A stretch of DNA of 64,000 nt from Planctomyces sp. (GTDB lineage: Bacteria; Planctomycetota; Planctomycetia; Planctomycetales; Planctomycetaceae), in contig JAEUIH010000017.1 of assembly GCA_016795105.1 (NCBI GenBank), forward strand, positions 46,962-110,961, in the 5' to 3' direction. Below the pieces are notes generated by a model. It was not told where the DNA came from and did no database searches. It saw only the letters and a list, made by a program, of their open reading frames with translations. Below, one piece after another: positions 54,936 through 64,000 of the stretch. A program made the translations under genes and the position numbers. The stretch's first letter is position 1. Each line of letters begins with the position of its first letter.

Positions 54936-55748
54936 TCAGATTGTCGTTGATGAAAATCCGCCATCAACAACAATATTTTGCCCCGTTACAAAGGAAGATG
55001 CCCGCGAGGCTGCCAGCCAGACGACAGCGCCACTCAGTTCCTGAGCTTCACCAAATCGGGCCATGGGAGTGTGTCCAATAATCTGAGCGCCGCGTTCTGT
55101 GTAAGATCCATCTTCACGGAACAACAGTGCACGATTCTGATCGGCCGGAAAGAAGCCCGGACTAATCGCATTCACGCGAACACCTTTCGTTGCCCACTCC
55201 CTGGCCAAAAACTTCGTGAAGTTGATCACCGCCGCTTTCGCTGCTGAATATGCAACAACGCGTGACAAAGGAATCATTCCGGCCATTGACGCAATATTAA
55301 TGATGCTGCCCCTCTTCTGCTCCAGCATCGTTTCACCAAATACCTGAGCTGGGATCAGCGAACCACCGACGAGGTTCAAGTCGAAAACTGCATTCCAGGC
55401 GTCGCGAGACAGCTTACAAAAGTCGCTCCCTGGAGGAAGCGTCGCATCCGGCCGATTCCCGCCCGCTGCACTCACCAGAACACTGACCGGTCCAAGTGCC
55501 CCGTTCACAGCATCACGGGCTGCCTTCAATGAATCGGCATCCATGGCGTCCGCAGAAAAAAACTGAGCTCTTCCGCCTGACGACTCAATCGCTCGAACGC
55601 GAGCCATGCCCCGTTCAGCGTTTCGACCAAGCACCGCGACCTTCGCCCCTGCCGCTCCCAGGGCTTCCGCCATCCCACCACCCAAAACTCCGGTTCCTCC
55701 AATGACAACCGCCACTTCCTGTGACAGGTCAAACAAATTCCCCTGCAT
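54936..55748 (-). CDS. Short-chain dehydrogenase, D-mannonate oxidoreductase-like
   Basis: Classical SDR of 270 residues. The cofactor site is VAVVIGGTGVLGGGMAEAL (13-31), followed by NNAG-equivalent SAAGGN. Catalytic residues are Ser in NIASMAG and Tyr-x3-Lys in YSAAKAAV. The sequence GSLIPAQVFGETML and NAISPGFFPADQNRALLF match SDRs annotated as fructuronate reductase/D-mannonate oxidoreductase in uronate breakdown. No other uronate gene is adjacent, so the substrate is uncertain. It diverges from the esterase gene over about 209 bases. Confidence 0.83.
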   Translation of the reverse strand: MQGNLFDLSQEVAVVIGGTGVLGGGMAEALGAAGAKVAVLGRNAERGMARVRAIESSGGRAQFFSADAMDADSLKAARDAVNGALGPVSVLVSAAGGNRPDATLPPGSDFCKLSRDAWNAVFDLNLVGGSLIPAQVFGETMLEQKRGSIINIASMAGMIPLSRVVAYSAAKAAVINFTKFLAREWATKGVRVNAISPGFFPADQNRALLFREDGSYTERGAQIIGHTPMARFGEAQELSGAVVWLAASRASSFVTGQNIVVDGGFSSTTI

Positions 55749-55957
55749 AATTCTGCCTTCTGAGTCGTTGGCTTTCGGAGCAATTTCAGTAGCGTTTGAG
55801 TGGTACTCGTTTTCGGTTTCGTTACCTTTTCGCGAATACTGAGCAATTTGGTGGTTTCCTCACCAAAACACAAATCGCTGGCCCCGGATTTTCAGGGTTT
55901 CCTGCGACCGGGGCTCTTTTTGGATTGATGTCCTTTTGCACTGAAGAAGTGATTCAC

Positions 55958-57241
55958 ATGAAACGTCGGCTCTTCCTGCTGATTCAACTTGCAATTACCC
56001 CGATCGCTCTCTCAGCGTTTTCAAATTGCTTCATCCATGCAGCTGATGCGGTGGCGACTGCCGGGGTTGATCCAGTGGCTGAACTTCGTGCATGGGTCGA
56101 AGCAGAACCTCTCTCTGATGATCGTCTGAAGACTCTGGTTCAACAGGACTTTGCCGGAAAAGCGCTCACGAAAGAACAGGCCTCCGAAGTCGTATCGGTT
56201 CTATGGACATCGCGACGCTCGTTTCTCAAACAGGATCGCGCAGAGGAAGTCGAGAAACGCGAACTTCAGATTGGTGAACTCAAAATGCCATTCTGGTACA
56301 AGGTCTTCGGAGAAAAGCCGGAATCCGGCAGAAGCCTTTTTATCTCGATGCATGGGGGCGGAGGTGCGCCTGCACGAGTGAATGATTCGCAGTACGAAAA
56401 TCAGAAACGGCTCTACCAGCCGGAAGAAGGTGTCTACCTGGTGCCTCGAGCACCAACAAATACCTGGAATCTGTGGCACGAAGGTCACATTGATGATTTC
56501 TTCGAACGTCTGATCGTGGACATGATCGCCGTTGAAGACGTAAATCCAAATCGAATCTACATCATGGGATACTCCGCCGGGGGTGATGGCGTCTATCAAC
56601 TTGCGCCTCGTATGGCGGATCGACTGGCCGCCGCCGCTATGATGGCAGGGCACCCCAATGAAACTCAGCCTGATGGACTCCGAAACATTGGTTTCACTCT
56701 TCACATGGGGGGGCTTGACGCGGCCTACAGCCGCAATGCAGTCGCTGAAGAGTGGAAAACGAAACTTGCCGATTTGCAGACATCAGATCCCGACGGCTAC
56801 AAGCACTTTGTACAGATTCACGAAGGCAAAGGGCACTGGATGGATCGGGAAGACGCGGTCGCTGTTCCGTGGATGGCCCAATTCAACAGAAACGCGTTCC
56901 CGCAGAAAATCGTCTGGCTGCAGGACGATATCCAGCACTCTCGCTTCTATTGGATCGCTGCAGGTGATCAACCGCTCCCCGGAGGACAAAAGATCGTCGT
57001 TGAAGCAAACCGCGGTGAACAGCGAATCAACATCCTGAGTTGTCCAGTTCCTTCACTTGTCATCAGACTCCACGATGGACTCATGGATCTCGACAAACCA
57101 GTGAGCGTCTATTTCGGAGGTCAGGAAGTTTCAAAAGTGCAGGTCACTCGAACGACTTCTGCAATCGCCACTTCGCTCCTCCAAAGGAGCGATCCAGCGA
57201 CCGTTGCCTATTCAGAAATCACGGTCGAGATCCCAAAGTAG
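55958..57241 (+). CDS. Secreted alpha/beta-hydrolase esterase
   Basis: Exported protein of 427 residues from the ATG at 55958, where a signal peptide begins (KRRLFLLIQLAITPIALSAF, cleaved near 28). The catalytic domain has the oxyanion-type SMHGGGGAPARVND and the nucleophile elbow GYSAGGDG, with the His in HEGKGHWMDRED. It resembles polyhydroxybutyrate-depolymerase/feruloyl-esterase-like hydrolases. An in-frame upstream ATG at 55796 would place 54 unrelated residues before the signal peptide. The C-terminal 110 residues form a beta domain. Substrate unknown; plant or algal polymer esters are possible. Confidence 0.83.
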   Translation: MKRRLFLLIQLAITPIALSAFSNCFIHAADAVATAGVDPVAELRAWVEAEPLSDDRLKTLVQQDFAGKALTKEQASEVVSVLWTSRRSFLKQDRAEEVEKRELQIGELKMPFWYKVFGEKPESGRSLFISMHGGGGAPARVNDSQYENQKRLYQPEEGVYLVPRAPTNTWNLWHEGHIDDFFERLIVDMIAVEDVNPNRIYIMGYSAGGDGVYQLAPRMADRLAAAAMMAGHPNETQPDGLRNIGFTLHMGGLDAAYSRNAVAEEWKTKLADLQTSDPDGYKHFVQIHEGKGHWMDREDAVAVPWMAQFNRNAFPQKIVWLQDDIQHSRFYWIAAGDQPLPGGQKIVVEANRGEQRINILSCPVPSLVIRLHDGLMDLDKPVSVYFGGQEVSKVQVTRTTSAIATSLLQRSDPATVAYSEITVEIPK

Positions 57242-57283
57242 GCTGCACTGCCATTATCAATTAGACGGCTCTAATAGTCGGCT

Positions 57284-58597
57284 CTAAGTTAACCCGGTCA
57301 GAACGCCTTCTGAGCAATAGGCCGGGTTTCCAAAGGTTTCCAGATGGTTTCCGAAGCCGTGAGCCAACGCGATGAGCAGACGATTATGGGGAACCTTCGG
57401 GAACTTCATGGAACGTCCCATATGAAAGTCGAGCCCATTCCCGACCATGACGAACGGAATATTGTCGAGCGTATGTGAATTGCCCTGCCCGAGCTCATTC
57501 CCCCAGACGATCAGCGTATTGTCCAGCAAGCTTCCATCACCGCCAGGTTCAGGTGTTTCGGCAAGGCGCTGAGTCAGATAGGCGAGCTGTTCGCTGTACC
57601 AGGTATTGATCTTCGTGAGTTTCTCCTGAGCCTCCTTATTCTCATCGGCTTCGTGAGAGAGCTCGTGATGCCCTTCGTCGATTCCCAGCCATTTCATCTT
57701 CGGTTGACCGACAGAATTGGTGATTTGCAACGTCGAGACACGAGCGAAGTCATTGACAAAACTATTGACCAGCAGATCAATCTGCATGCGAGTAATCTGC
57801 GGGATGTTGTCATTTTCTTCCTTCACACCAGGTTCAAGCTCCGGCATCGCATGTCCAACATCCTGTGATCGCGAGTTCTGCAGTTGCTGCTCCATGTTGC
57901 GAACAAAAGAAGCATGCTCTTCCAGCAGCTGGCGGTCGTCTGAACTCACTGTCTGACTCAGCCGTTTGAGGTCACGTTCCACATCGTCGAGAATGCTGAT
58001 CAGGTTTTCCCGCTGAGCTTCCTGGCCATAGAGCTTTCGGAACATCTGATAAGGATCATCAATCGGGGTTACGGGCTTGTTTGGCCCCAGGTAACTCATC
58101 CGAGTCCAGGTGTCCGCTCGATCCGGAACCATCACTCCGAATTCGAGTGATCCAAAACGTGTCCGAGTTTCTTCCTTTGACTGGAGAAAGTTACGAATCT
58201 CCTGATCAATCGAAAGCCCGCTTGCCCAGCCTGCAGGCGTATCTGATCCACCCTGAATATTGCCTGGGTAAAGTTCGATTCCGGTAAGCAAACAACCCAT
58301 GCCACGCATGTGATTATCACCGTCACCACGAACCTTGTCGCAAACTCCATGCAAAACCATCATTCGGTCCTGCCATGGCTGTAAAGGCGCCAGAATACTG
58401 CCAAGCTGAAATTGATCGCCTTCCTGCTCGGGCCAGAAGTTCCACGGCACAGTTCCGTTTGGACTAAACATGATAACCAATCGCTGCTTGCGAGCCGATT
58501 TCCGCAACGGACTCGCAAATGTCTGCAGGTTGCTCATGAACGGCAGCAGGCCCGCGCTCAGTCCCAGCTTCTTCAAAAACTCACGACGACTCGTCAT
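57284..58597 (-). CDS. DUF1552 family exported protein
   Basis: Protein of 437 residues with a Tat signal [22 protein letters not shown]1552 markers are present: [33 protein letters not shown] and [22 protein letters not shown]. The family is related to DUF1501 and is typical of planctomycetes and myxobacteria. It is nearly always paired with a cytochrome/DUF1592 protein, as here, where that gene lies 13 bases upstream on the same strand. Together they are assumed to form a periplasmic redox or hydrolase unit, but no reaction is known. Confidence 0.9.
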   Translation of the reverse strand: MTSRREFLKKLGLSAGLLPFMSNLQTFASPLRKSARKQRLVIMFSPNGTVPWNFWPEQEGDQFQLGSILAPLQPWQDRMMVLHGVCDKVRGDGDNHMRGMGCLLTGIELYPGNIQGGSDTPAGWASGLSIDQEIRNFLQSKEETRTRFGSLEFGVMVPDRADTWTRMSYLGPNKPVTPIDDPYQMFRKLYGQEAQRENLISILDDVERDLKRLSQTVSSDDRQLLEEHASFVRNMEQQLQNSRSQDVGHAMPELEPGVKEENDNIPQITRMQIDLLVNSFVNDFARVSTLQITNSVGQPKMKWLGIDEGHHELSHEADENKEAQEKLTKINTWYSEQLAYLTQRLAETPEPGGDGSLLDNTLIVWGNELGQGNSHTLDNIPFVMVGNGLDFHMGRSMKFPKVPHNRLLIALAHGFGNHLETFGNPAYCSEGVLTGLT

Positions 58598-58610
58598 CTC
58601 AGAATCTCCA

Positions 58611-61085
58611 CTAACGCGAGTCGTTTATATAGAGCGACCGTTTGACCTGACGTTCTATCGATACGACCCATTGCCTGTCCGACACCAACAACCATTGTGG
58701 ACCGACTGCACTCGATTCGGCAACACTGCTCTTTGAGCTTTCCGGTTCAACCCACGTGGCGGCACGAGTTGCAATTTCAACCATTAAGGGGCGTATTCGA
58801 CCTTCGTGATCCTGAAAATACTTCCCAAGCTCAGACATTGTCGATGGACCAAACGCCATGATTGGCTGTTGTACCTGGTGATGGAACAACTGCCTCGCAA
58901 AACTTCGATACGTTTCATCGCTTTCTACAAGGTATTTTGCGAGATCTCCGGCATTCTCAAACTTCACTTCCGTTCCGGCTCGCGTCAGATAGATGCCTTT
59001 CGCGTCGATCGGTCTGCCCTTCTCCTCACTTCGGTATCGCCCGACTGCATCAAAGTTTTCCAGTGGAAATCCAAGCGAATTGATCATGTTGTGACAACGC
59101 ACACACTGATCCGGACTTGTCTGCAGGACCACTCGTTCCCGTGTTGTCATTTCAGGTGCCAGCTCCGGCGCCGTTGGTGCAACAGCCACAGGCGGAGCTT
59201 TCAGAGCTCTGCCGAGAATTCCGCGCGACACAAAGACGCCCCGATGGATGGGTGAACTCGTCGAATGGTATGCAAAAGCACTGAGTAGATAGGGGTGAGT
59301 CAGGATCCCCGAACGTCGATCCGGTTCAAATGACGTCTCTGCAAACCCTGGCGCCGAGGGAGTCGGAACTCCATAGAATTCCGCAATGCGTGGGTTCATG
59401 AAGATGTGATCATTCAGCAGCAGATCACTCAGCCGGGGGTCCTGAGACGCAATGATCTTCAGCATTCCGAGTTCCAGCGATCTTCGAAGATCAGCGGCGA
59501 GTTCCGGAGTGAAGTCGGGGTAAAGTTCATGATTCTTGTCAATCCCCTGGATACGCTCCAGATTCATCCAGGACCGAAGAAACTCATGCAGTCGAGCCTG
59601 TGCTCGCGGATCACCTACAATTCTCCATGCCTGTTCGCGAATCTGTTCCGGAGTTGCAAGTTGCCCATTCCCGGCTGCCTCCATGAGACTTCGATCCGGG
59701 ATAGAATTCAAAAGAGAAAACGAGAGTCGAGAAGCCGTATCGAACTGATCTCCACGCCCAAGAGGCTCTCGATAAAGGAATTGGGGCGATTTAAGTGCAA
59801 GCAGCACAATTCTGCGGATTGCATCGTCTTCACTTAGAGTCTCCGCGAAATGTGAATCCACACAAGTCTGTTTCTGTTCATCGGACAGCGGACGTCGAAA
59901 CGCACGTTCGACCAGGTCCACCGCGAACTGACGCACTCTGGCTCTGCGCTCATCCGGTTGTTCGCTTTGCGACTCATCCTTCTGACGTCCGCGACCACGA
60001 CTATTTCGTTCAGAGCCTTCCACGAGGGACGGCATCAGCTGAACGAACTTCTCTGCCGCCTCCAGCGCTGCATAAGTCGTTGCGTCGTCCCATTCCTGTG
60101 AGACACCGGAACCGCGTTCAAATCCAGAGCTTCGATCATCCGGCGGAAACGGTGTCTCAACGACGAGCACCTGGGGAGACGGAGCTGTGGAAAGATTCTC
60201 TGTCGGAATGACGTCGGCGATCCCCTGCGGAGGTTTCCATTTCAGTGAGATCGAAGCTGAGTTTTCTTTGAATTTGAACCACTCAAGCACCACTGGATAC
60301 AGTCGCCCCGCCAGCAGAAAACGGCTTGCGCGAAACTCGGTTTCCGGCCCCGATCGAACCCAGACATCAATCAATGGAATCTTCGGATCATTGACAAAAA
60401 GTCTAGCGCCATTCTCGGAGTTCAGGATAAACTCGTACCATCCCGTTTCATTGATGATGATTGAGCCGTTCCATCTGGCGGAGAACTCGTCTTCGGGAAT
60501 CTTCTCTCCGTCGGGGCTCAGTGTCCCATACTGAAAATCAACAACGGAGTCGACTCGTTCGATGACACGACGGTCCCGTCGCGTGTTTCGACTTGCATAG
60601 TATTCCGCCTTCAATCCATGGAACTCGCCATGCCGAGCATTCCAGCGGAAACTGGTACTCAGATCAGCGACTGAGTTGCGATATTGTGAAACTGTCAGTC
60701 GAGTCAGAGAAAACCTGGGGGGATTGATTCGAGCCTGTGCCTCTGGCGAATAGAACGCGTCCTGCATCCATTCGGCGACCATCCTGGCATCCTCTCCGGC
60801 ACACTCTTCCGGGGAACCCTCAGGCATCGTTCGATCAATCACATCCGTCAGGTCCAATGTGGCACGATCGCCGTATAATGGCTGCTTAACACTTTCGGTG
60901 CCTTCGCCTCGAGCACCGTGACAACTGACACATTTCGCCTCGTAGATCAACTGCCCCTGCCGGAGCCGATCAGCAGAATGCTGTTCAGTCTCCGGCAATT
61001 GCTCCGCGAAACCAGTAACGGCTGATGTAATAATCAGACCAAGAACTCTGAGTATCCTTATGGGCTGCATGTTGATCACTGACAC
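58611..61085 (-). CDS. Cytochrome c-PA14-DUF1592/1588/1585 protein
   Basis: Large exported protein of 824 residues. A signal segment lies at about 10-27. A c-type heme site C52-V-S-C-H56 opens a short cytochrome domain. DUF1587 follows ([16 protein letters not shown]), then a PA14-like carbohydrate-binding insert (about 153-285, [30 protein letters not shown]). DUF1595 ([14 protein letters not shown]), DUF1592, DUF1588 ([33 protein letters not shown]) and DUF1585 complete it. A second heme-like C661-V-R-C-H lies in DUF1588. The set is a planctomycete hallmark, paired with DUF1552. Electron transfer linked to glycan oxidation is a guess. Confidence 0.9.
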   Translation of the reverse strand: MSVINMQPIRILRVLGLIITSAVTGFAEQLPETEQHSADRLRQGQLIYEAKCVSCHGARGEGTESVKQPLYGDRATLDLTDVIDRTMPEGSPEECAGEDARMVAEWMQDAFYSPEAQARINPPRFSLTRLTVSQYRNSVADLSTSFRWNARHGEFHGLKAEYYASRNTRRDRRVIERVDSVVDFQYGTLSPDGEKIPEDEFSARWNGSIIINETGWYEFILNSENGARLFVNDPKIPLIDVWVRSGPETEFRASRFLLAGRLYPVVLEWFKFKENSASISLKWKPPQGIADVIPTENLSTAPSPQVLVVETPFPPDDRSSGFERGSGVSQEWDDATTYAALEAAEKFVQLMPSLVEGSERNSRGRGRQKDESQSEQPDERRARVRQFAVDLVERAFRRPLSDEQKQTCVDSHFAETLSEDDAIRRIVLLALKSPQFLYREPLGRGDQFDTASRLSFSLLNSIPDRSLMEAAGNGQLATPEQIREQAWRIVGDPRAQARLHEFLRSWMNLERIQGIDKNHELYPDFTPELAADLRRSLELGMLKIIASQDPRLSDLLLNDHIFMNPRIAEFYGVPTPSAPGFAETSFEPDRRSGILTHPYLLSAFAYHSTSSPIHRGVFVSRGILGRALKAPPVAVAPTAPELAPEMTTRERVVLQTSPDQCVRCHNMINSLGFPLENFDAVGRYRSEEKGRPIDAKGIYLTRAGTEVKFENAGDLAKYLVESDETYRSFARQLFHHQVQQPIMAFGPSTMSELGKYFQDHEGRIRPLMVEIATRAATWVEPESSKSSVAESSAVGPQWLLVSDRQWVVSIERQVKRSLYINDSR

Positions 61086-61135
61086 AGGTAGTTAAGGTTT
61101 CAACCGACCAGAGACTCTGACGATCATCGGCGATC

Positions 61136-61618
61136 TTAGAACAACGCTGGCTTACCGAGCTTTCGTCGAACGATCACCCACTGCCCTCCATGCATCAGCC
61201 AGTGCGACCCCTGCATCGAGAAAATGCCGCCGACGGTAGGGGCGTAGTCGACACCGGAAGATTTCTCAAGATCAGAGTCCGAGAGTTTTTCAAGGGCCTT
61301 CAAGGTTCCTTCACGCTGCGTTTTGTGTGCGTCGAGCAGAGCCTGCTTGCTGTCAAACTTTGCAGGATCATTCGAGGACGCTGTTTCTTTAGCGTACCGT
61401 TCCTTGAATCCCGCCGGAAGAGCGGGCATTGAATTCGGACAAACCATATTGATCAGTTCATGCTCGGCAGCAATGAGATGGCCAATCTGCCACTTCAGAT
61501 GGTTCGTACCTTCAACGGGCCTCATCATCAGTTGTTCATCAGTGAGGTCTGCCAGATACGCCTGACATACAAAGTCTGCCATATCCAGTCCAAGTCGAAT
61601 CGCCTGTGCACCGTTCAT
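61136..61618 (-). CDS. DinB-like four-helix metal protein
   Basis: Protein of 160 residues from the ATG at 61618, which has GGAGA upstream. The DinB/YfiT fold is indicated by LKWQIGHLIAAEHELI (His on helix 2) and HWLMHGGQWVIVRRKLGKP near the end, which supply the metal-binding histidines. Members are thiol transferases (bacillithiol or mycothiol) or hydrolases, and many are uncharacterised. The alternative start at 61669 would overlap the downstream end of the Lnt-like gene region by four bases. No partner gene gives a more specific role. Confidence 0.8.
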   Translation of the reverse strand: MNGAQAIRLGLDMADFVCQAYLADLTDEQLMMRPVEGTNHLKWQIGHLIAAEHELINMVCPNSMPALPAGFKERYAKETASSNDPAKFDSKQALLDAHKTQREGTLKALEKLSDSDLEKSSGVDYAPTVGGIFSMQGSHWLMHGGQWVIVRRKLGKPALF

Positions 61619-61665
61619 GTTTTTCTCCGCTTTGGAAATGTTACATATCTTAGTCCAGAATGTTA

Positions 61666-63184
61666 TCACGATGCCAAAGTGTTTGCGATCTGCGAAATAG
61701 AGACGCCATCACTCTTTCCTCTGATCGGTTTGAAAGCAGTGGCCACCTCCCCAACAACCGCCAAACAACAGCAAATTGCCAGTACGTCTCCGACAGCAGA
61801 GTATACAGTGTACACACGCCCAAGCGGAACGTTGACAACAAACACGGGCAGAGCGTCATTCAGCGAATTCGACTTGTGAAGAATCCGGCCAACCGGATCC
61901 ACAACAGCAGAAATCCCGTTGGAAGTGATACGAACGAGGCTGTATCCGTTTTCCACAGCCCTGAGGGAAGAAACGGCAGGATGAGGCTCCGCTGCTGCCT
62001 GCCAGTCGTTGCTTGGAGCCAGCACAATTCGAGCCGAGCTTTTCGCAGGCTGACGCATCGGCGCCGGGAAGTCTGTATCGAGACAGATGACATTTGCAAC
62101 AGGACCAAATTCCGTTTCAAAGCATGAAACCCGCCCGTCGCCAGCGATGCTGGGCTCCCCGGGTGGAATCAGGTTCTTGAAATACACCTGTGCGACTTAC
62201 GATCCGGGAATGCTACGATGATTTTGTTCTCAACAAACGCCGGATCTGATGTATCCCGAATCATGGCGATTGCCATGCCGAGATAGACGCGGTTCCGACC
62301 GGAGAGTTCAAGGCCAGCAGCGATCAGTTCCTGCTCATCCTCGTGTAGCAGGGCAAGAGCTCCTTCGCTCCGGTAAATCAACTTTGCCCCCATCTCTGCG
62401 GCCAGCTGACTTCGTTGCAACAATTCCTGCCTGCGATTGCCGAGAGCCACCTGATATGCATCACGATCTTTCAGACTGAGCGGCTTCTGCGTACGGATCG
62501 CCTGAACAACAGTGCGAATTGCAGGCTCTGCGAACGACAAGTCATTTCGAATAACTCCGGAAACACGAAAGGACTCATCGAATTGCCCTTCAGTCAGAAC
62601 TCGAAACTGCCCTGACAGCATCAACAGTGACATCGCGAGAAACAGTCCAAGCAGAGGTCTTCGAGTAATCCTGGGAGTCAATGACCTCGACCATATCCAG
62701 CCCACAGTGGAAGCAAACCAACTCATCGCAAAGACCATCCCCGAAGTCCCGGCAAGAGATGCAACCTGTGCAAATGTAGTGTTTCGATACTGAGTGGTAG
62801 CAAGTGAGCCCCACGTACCGAAGGGACCCTGAGCAAGCAGAAACCCAAGGAAACAATCAAGACCGGAAACGCCAAAGTGCCCCAGAATGTCTGTACCCGA
62901 CAGCAGACACGCAAATGAAACAGATAAGGAACGAGCCCTACCACGCCAGCGACAAGGCCAACGATCGCGAATTCTTCGTCGGGCATCGGAATAATTCCGC
63001 GTTGAGTAATCAGGAAGGTGATGTAGCCAGCTCCGAACAGACCAATCGCGCCGAACCATCGCTGCACTGACGCCAGAAACCTTATGGCAAACACGGGGGC
63101 GACCCACGCAAGCACTGGTACTACCCGGTGCCCCGAAGAGAAAACCCCGAACGTGAGCGCAACCAACAGCCATAGCCACGGCAC
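61666..63184 (-). pseudogene. Apolipoprotein N-acyltransferase-like gene split by two frameshifts
   Basis: Minus-strand coding sequence spread over three frames. The N-terminal frame (63184 to about 62860) gives the membrane part (WLWLLVALTFGVFSSGHRV). The middle frame (about 62860 to 62195) gives QGPFGTWGSLATTQYRN and a catalytic-Glu-like KLIYRSEGAL. The third frame (about 62195 to 61666) gives YFKNLIPPGEP and VICLDTDFPAP with Lys and Cys equivalents. All three nitrilase-type catalytic residues survive, and no in-frame stop interrupts the joined reading. This favours sequencing errors in a working gene over decay, since the window ends in poor sequence nearby. The functional call is Lnt (N-acylation of lipoproteins). 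Confidence 0.72.
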
Positions 63185-63246
63185 TCACCATCGTGAGGCA
63201 AAACCCTGACGAATACGCATCTCCCGGCCAGGAGTCTCCTGATGAT

Positions 63247-63834
63247 TCACTCCAACATTGCCGCAGCTGATGGCATCGAACTCTTCTCTTTAATCGTTTG
63301 CAGCTCTTTGAGTGTCTCTTTACACCATTCGATCCTCGCATCACAAATTCGTAATCCAAGCCGAACGGTCATCTTCCAGTAAGGCATCTGAGGATCGCCA
63401 TCCATTTCGCTATCTAAGCTGAACAGCACACCCATCAGGACCTGACGGAGTTGCTGCTGAGCAGCCTCGTGTGCGGCAACCTGTGGAATCACAGCTGCAG
63501 GCCCGATCAGATTGCTGAAGAACACTTTGAGAAGCAGCTCGTTGCGAGGTGGCTGATCGGCAACGGGCCCCGACAACCACTCGGAGAGCTCCTTCCGACC
63601 GGAATCCGTGAGGACAAAGGCGACCCTTCGATCCCCTTCGGCCAGCTCAGATTTTTCCTTCCGAATGAGCCCTTCGGCTTCAAGCGTCCGCAGGAGCGGA
63701 TAGATCTGCCCATAGCTCTCCCGCCAAAAATAGGCCAGCACCTCTTCGCAAAACTTTTTGACGTCGTACCCCGACTGGGGCCCCGTACTCAACACACCAA
63801 GCACCGCAAAACGAGTCCGATTGACTCTCTCCAT
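63247..63834 (-). CDS. PadR family transcriptional regulator
   Basis: Regulator of 195 residues. The winged helix (about 8-85) shows RFAVLGVLSTGPQSGYDVKKFCE, the recognition segment FWRESYGQIYPLLRTLEAEGLI and the wing RVAFVLTDSGRKELSEWL, all typical of PadR. A C-terminal helical domain (about 90-180) mediates dimerisation and ligand response (Vinculin-like AphA group). ATG at 63834 has GGGGGAG eight bases upstream. A near-perfect 28-bp palindrome lies 21 bases upstream, so autoregulation is likely. The target genes beyond itself are not in view. Confidence 0.92.
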   Translation of the reverse strand: MERVNRTRFAVLGVLSTGPQSGYDVKKFCEEVLAYFWRESYGQIYPLLRTLEAEGLIRKEKSELAEGDRRVAFVLTDSGRKELSEWLSGPVADQPPRNELLLKVFFSNLIGPAAVIPQVAAHEAAQQQLRQVLMGVLFSLDSEMDGDPQMPYWKMTVRLGLRICDARIEWCKETLKELQTIKEKSSMPSAAAMLE

Positions 63835-63854
63835 AGACTACTCCCCCACACTTA

Positions 63855-63882
63855 TATCTGAAAGATATATATCTTCCAGATA
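63855..63882. promoter_or_regulatory. PadR operator candidate, 28-bp palindrome
   Basis: TATCTGAAAGATAT (63855-63868) and ATATCTTCCAGATA (63869-63882) are reverse complements at 13 of 14 positions. The two halves are contiguous and AT-rich, as PadR-type dimers prefer. It lies 21-48 bases upstream of the PadR start, where it would overlap the promoter and block RNA polymerase. Confidence 0.65.
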
Positions 63883-63951
63883 CATATCAAGCCCCAAATT
63901 CAGTGACTTCAAAGTTTTCAGGAACAGAGTCCTCCCCCGCTCGAGCGTGAC

Positions 63952-64000
63952 GGGGCGCGGGGGGGGGGGGGGCGGGGGGGGGGGGGGGGGGGGGGGGGGG
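63952..64000. other. G homopolymer tract, probable sequence artefact
   Basis: The window ends in about 40 G interrupted by a few C. Such a run does not look like planctomycete coding or control DNA and resembles low-quality read or assembly ends. It warns that the sequence of the last 2 kb, including the frameshifted Lnt-like gene, may hold errors. Confidence 0.7.

Noticed and set aside
57173..57192. TCGCTCCT / AGGAGCGA hairpin
   Set aside because: Perfect arms, but inside the esterase coding region and without a following T-run, so not a terminator.
57266..57287. Direct repeat CGGCTCTAA, two copies
   Set aside because: Nine bases only, one copy runs into the DUF1552 stop; chance cannot be excluded.

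Overview
The window looks like a chromosomal segment of a planctomycete (Planctomycetota, probably a Planctomycetales-type marine lineage). The evidence is the gene families. It holds two DUF1501 proteins, a DUF1552 / cytochrome c-PA14-DUF1592 pair, two DUF1559 prepilin-like proteins with the FTLIELL / TVLELL N-terminus, a PEP-CTERM protein, a J-domain/MshEN fusion, an App1-like phosphatase and a CHASE4 kinase. Coding density is high and most operons have overlapping or nearly touching genes. I see no tRNA, rRNA, CRISPR array, transposase, integrase or attachment site.

Layout. (1) 129-7416: PEP-CTERM protein, orphan DUF1501 protein, membrane-anchored redoxin, an RsbW-like ATPase followed by an FHA-GGDEF diguanylate cyclase, a small Cys/His-rich secreted protein and a DUF1559 protein. 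(2) 7386-17785: the most interesting region, two divergent operons around a shared regulatory gap (12112-12327). Leftward: YceI, a tocopherol-methyltransferase-like enzyme, an ICMT-like membrane methyltransferase and an MMPL/RND transporter. Rightward, each gene overlapping or nearly touching the next: BlaI repressor, M56 (BlaR1-like) membrane protease without a beta-lactam sensor domain, DUF1559 prepilin-like protein, SAM methyltransferase, FAD oxidoreductase and type III polyketide synthase with an intact Cys-His-Asn triad. I infer that this makes, methylates, oxidises and exports an alkylresorcinol- or alkylquinone-type lipid under proteolytic control. (3) 17788-23154: WbqC-like protein, AlkA-type glycosylase, HisA-like TIM barrel, POT transporter and LptF/G-like permease. 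(4) 23488-29305: a coupled three-gene signalling operon (CHASE4-HAMP kinase, REC-kinase-REC-REC-Hpt hybrid, REC-HD-GYP phosphodiesterase). With the GGDEF protein, the window encodes both synthesis and breakdown of cyclic di-GMP. (5) 29324-43579: a minus-strand surface-polysaccharide locus. It has WecB, a GT39-like transferase, a deacetylase, an FAD mutase/oxidase-like protein, a WbpD/WbpB/WbpE-like acetamido-sugar set, a degenerate deacetylase fused to a GT2 glycosyltransferase, UDP-glucuronate 4-epimerase and UDP-glucuronate decarboxylase, with gltX upstream. (6) 43770-61618: mixed metabolism and planctomycete-specific families (VCBS repeats, PdeM-like phosphoesterase, YdjC-type deacetylase, App1-like, J-domain/MshEN, creatininase, DUF1501, lipid kinase, SDR, esterase, DUF1552/DUF1592, DinB). 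(7) 61666-64000: an apolipoprotein N-acyltransferase-like gene split over three frames, a PadR regulator with a near-perfect 28-bp palindrome upstream, and a G homopolymer at the window edge that looks like a sequence artefact.

Family calls rest on motifs read directly from the sequence. Pathway and regulation statements are inference.
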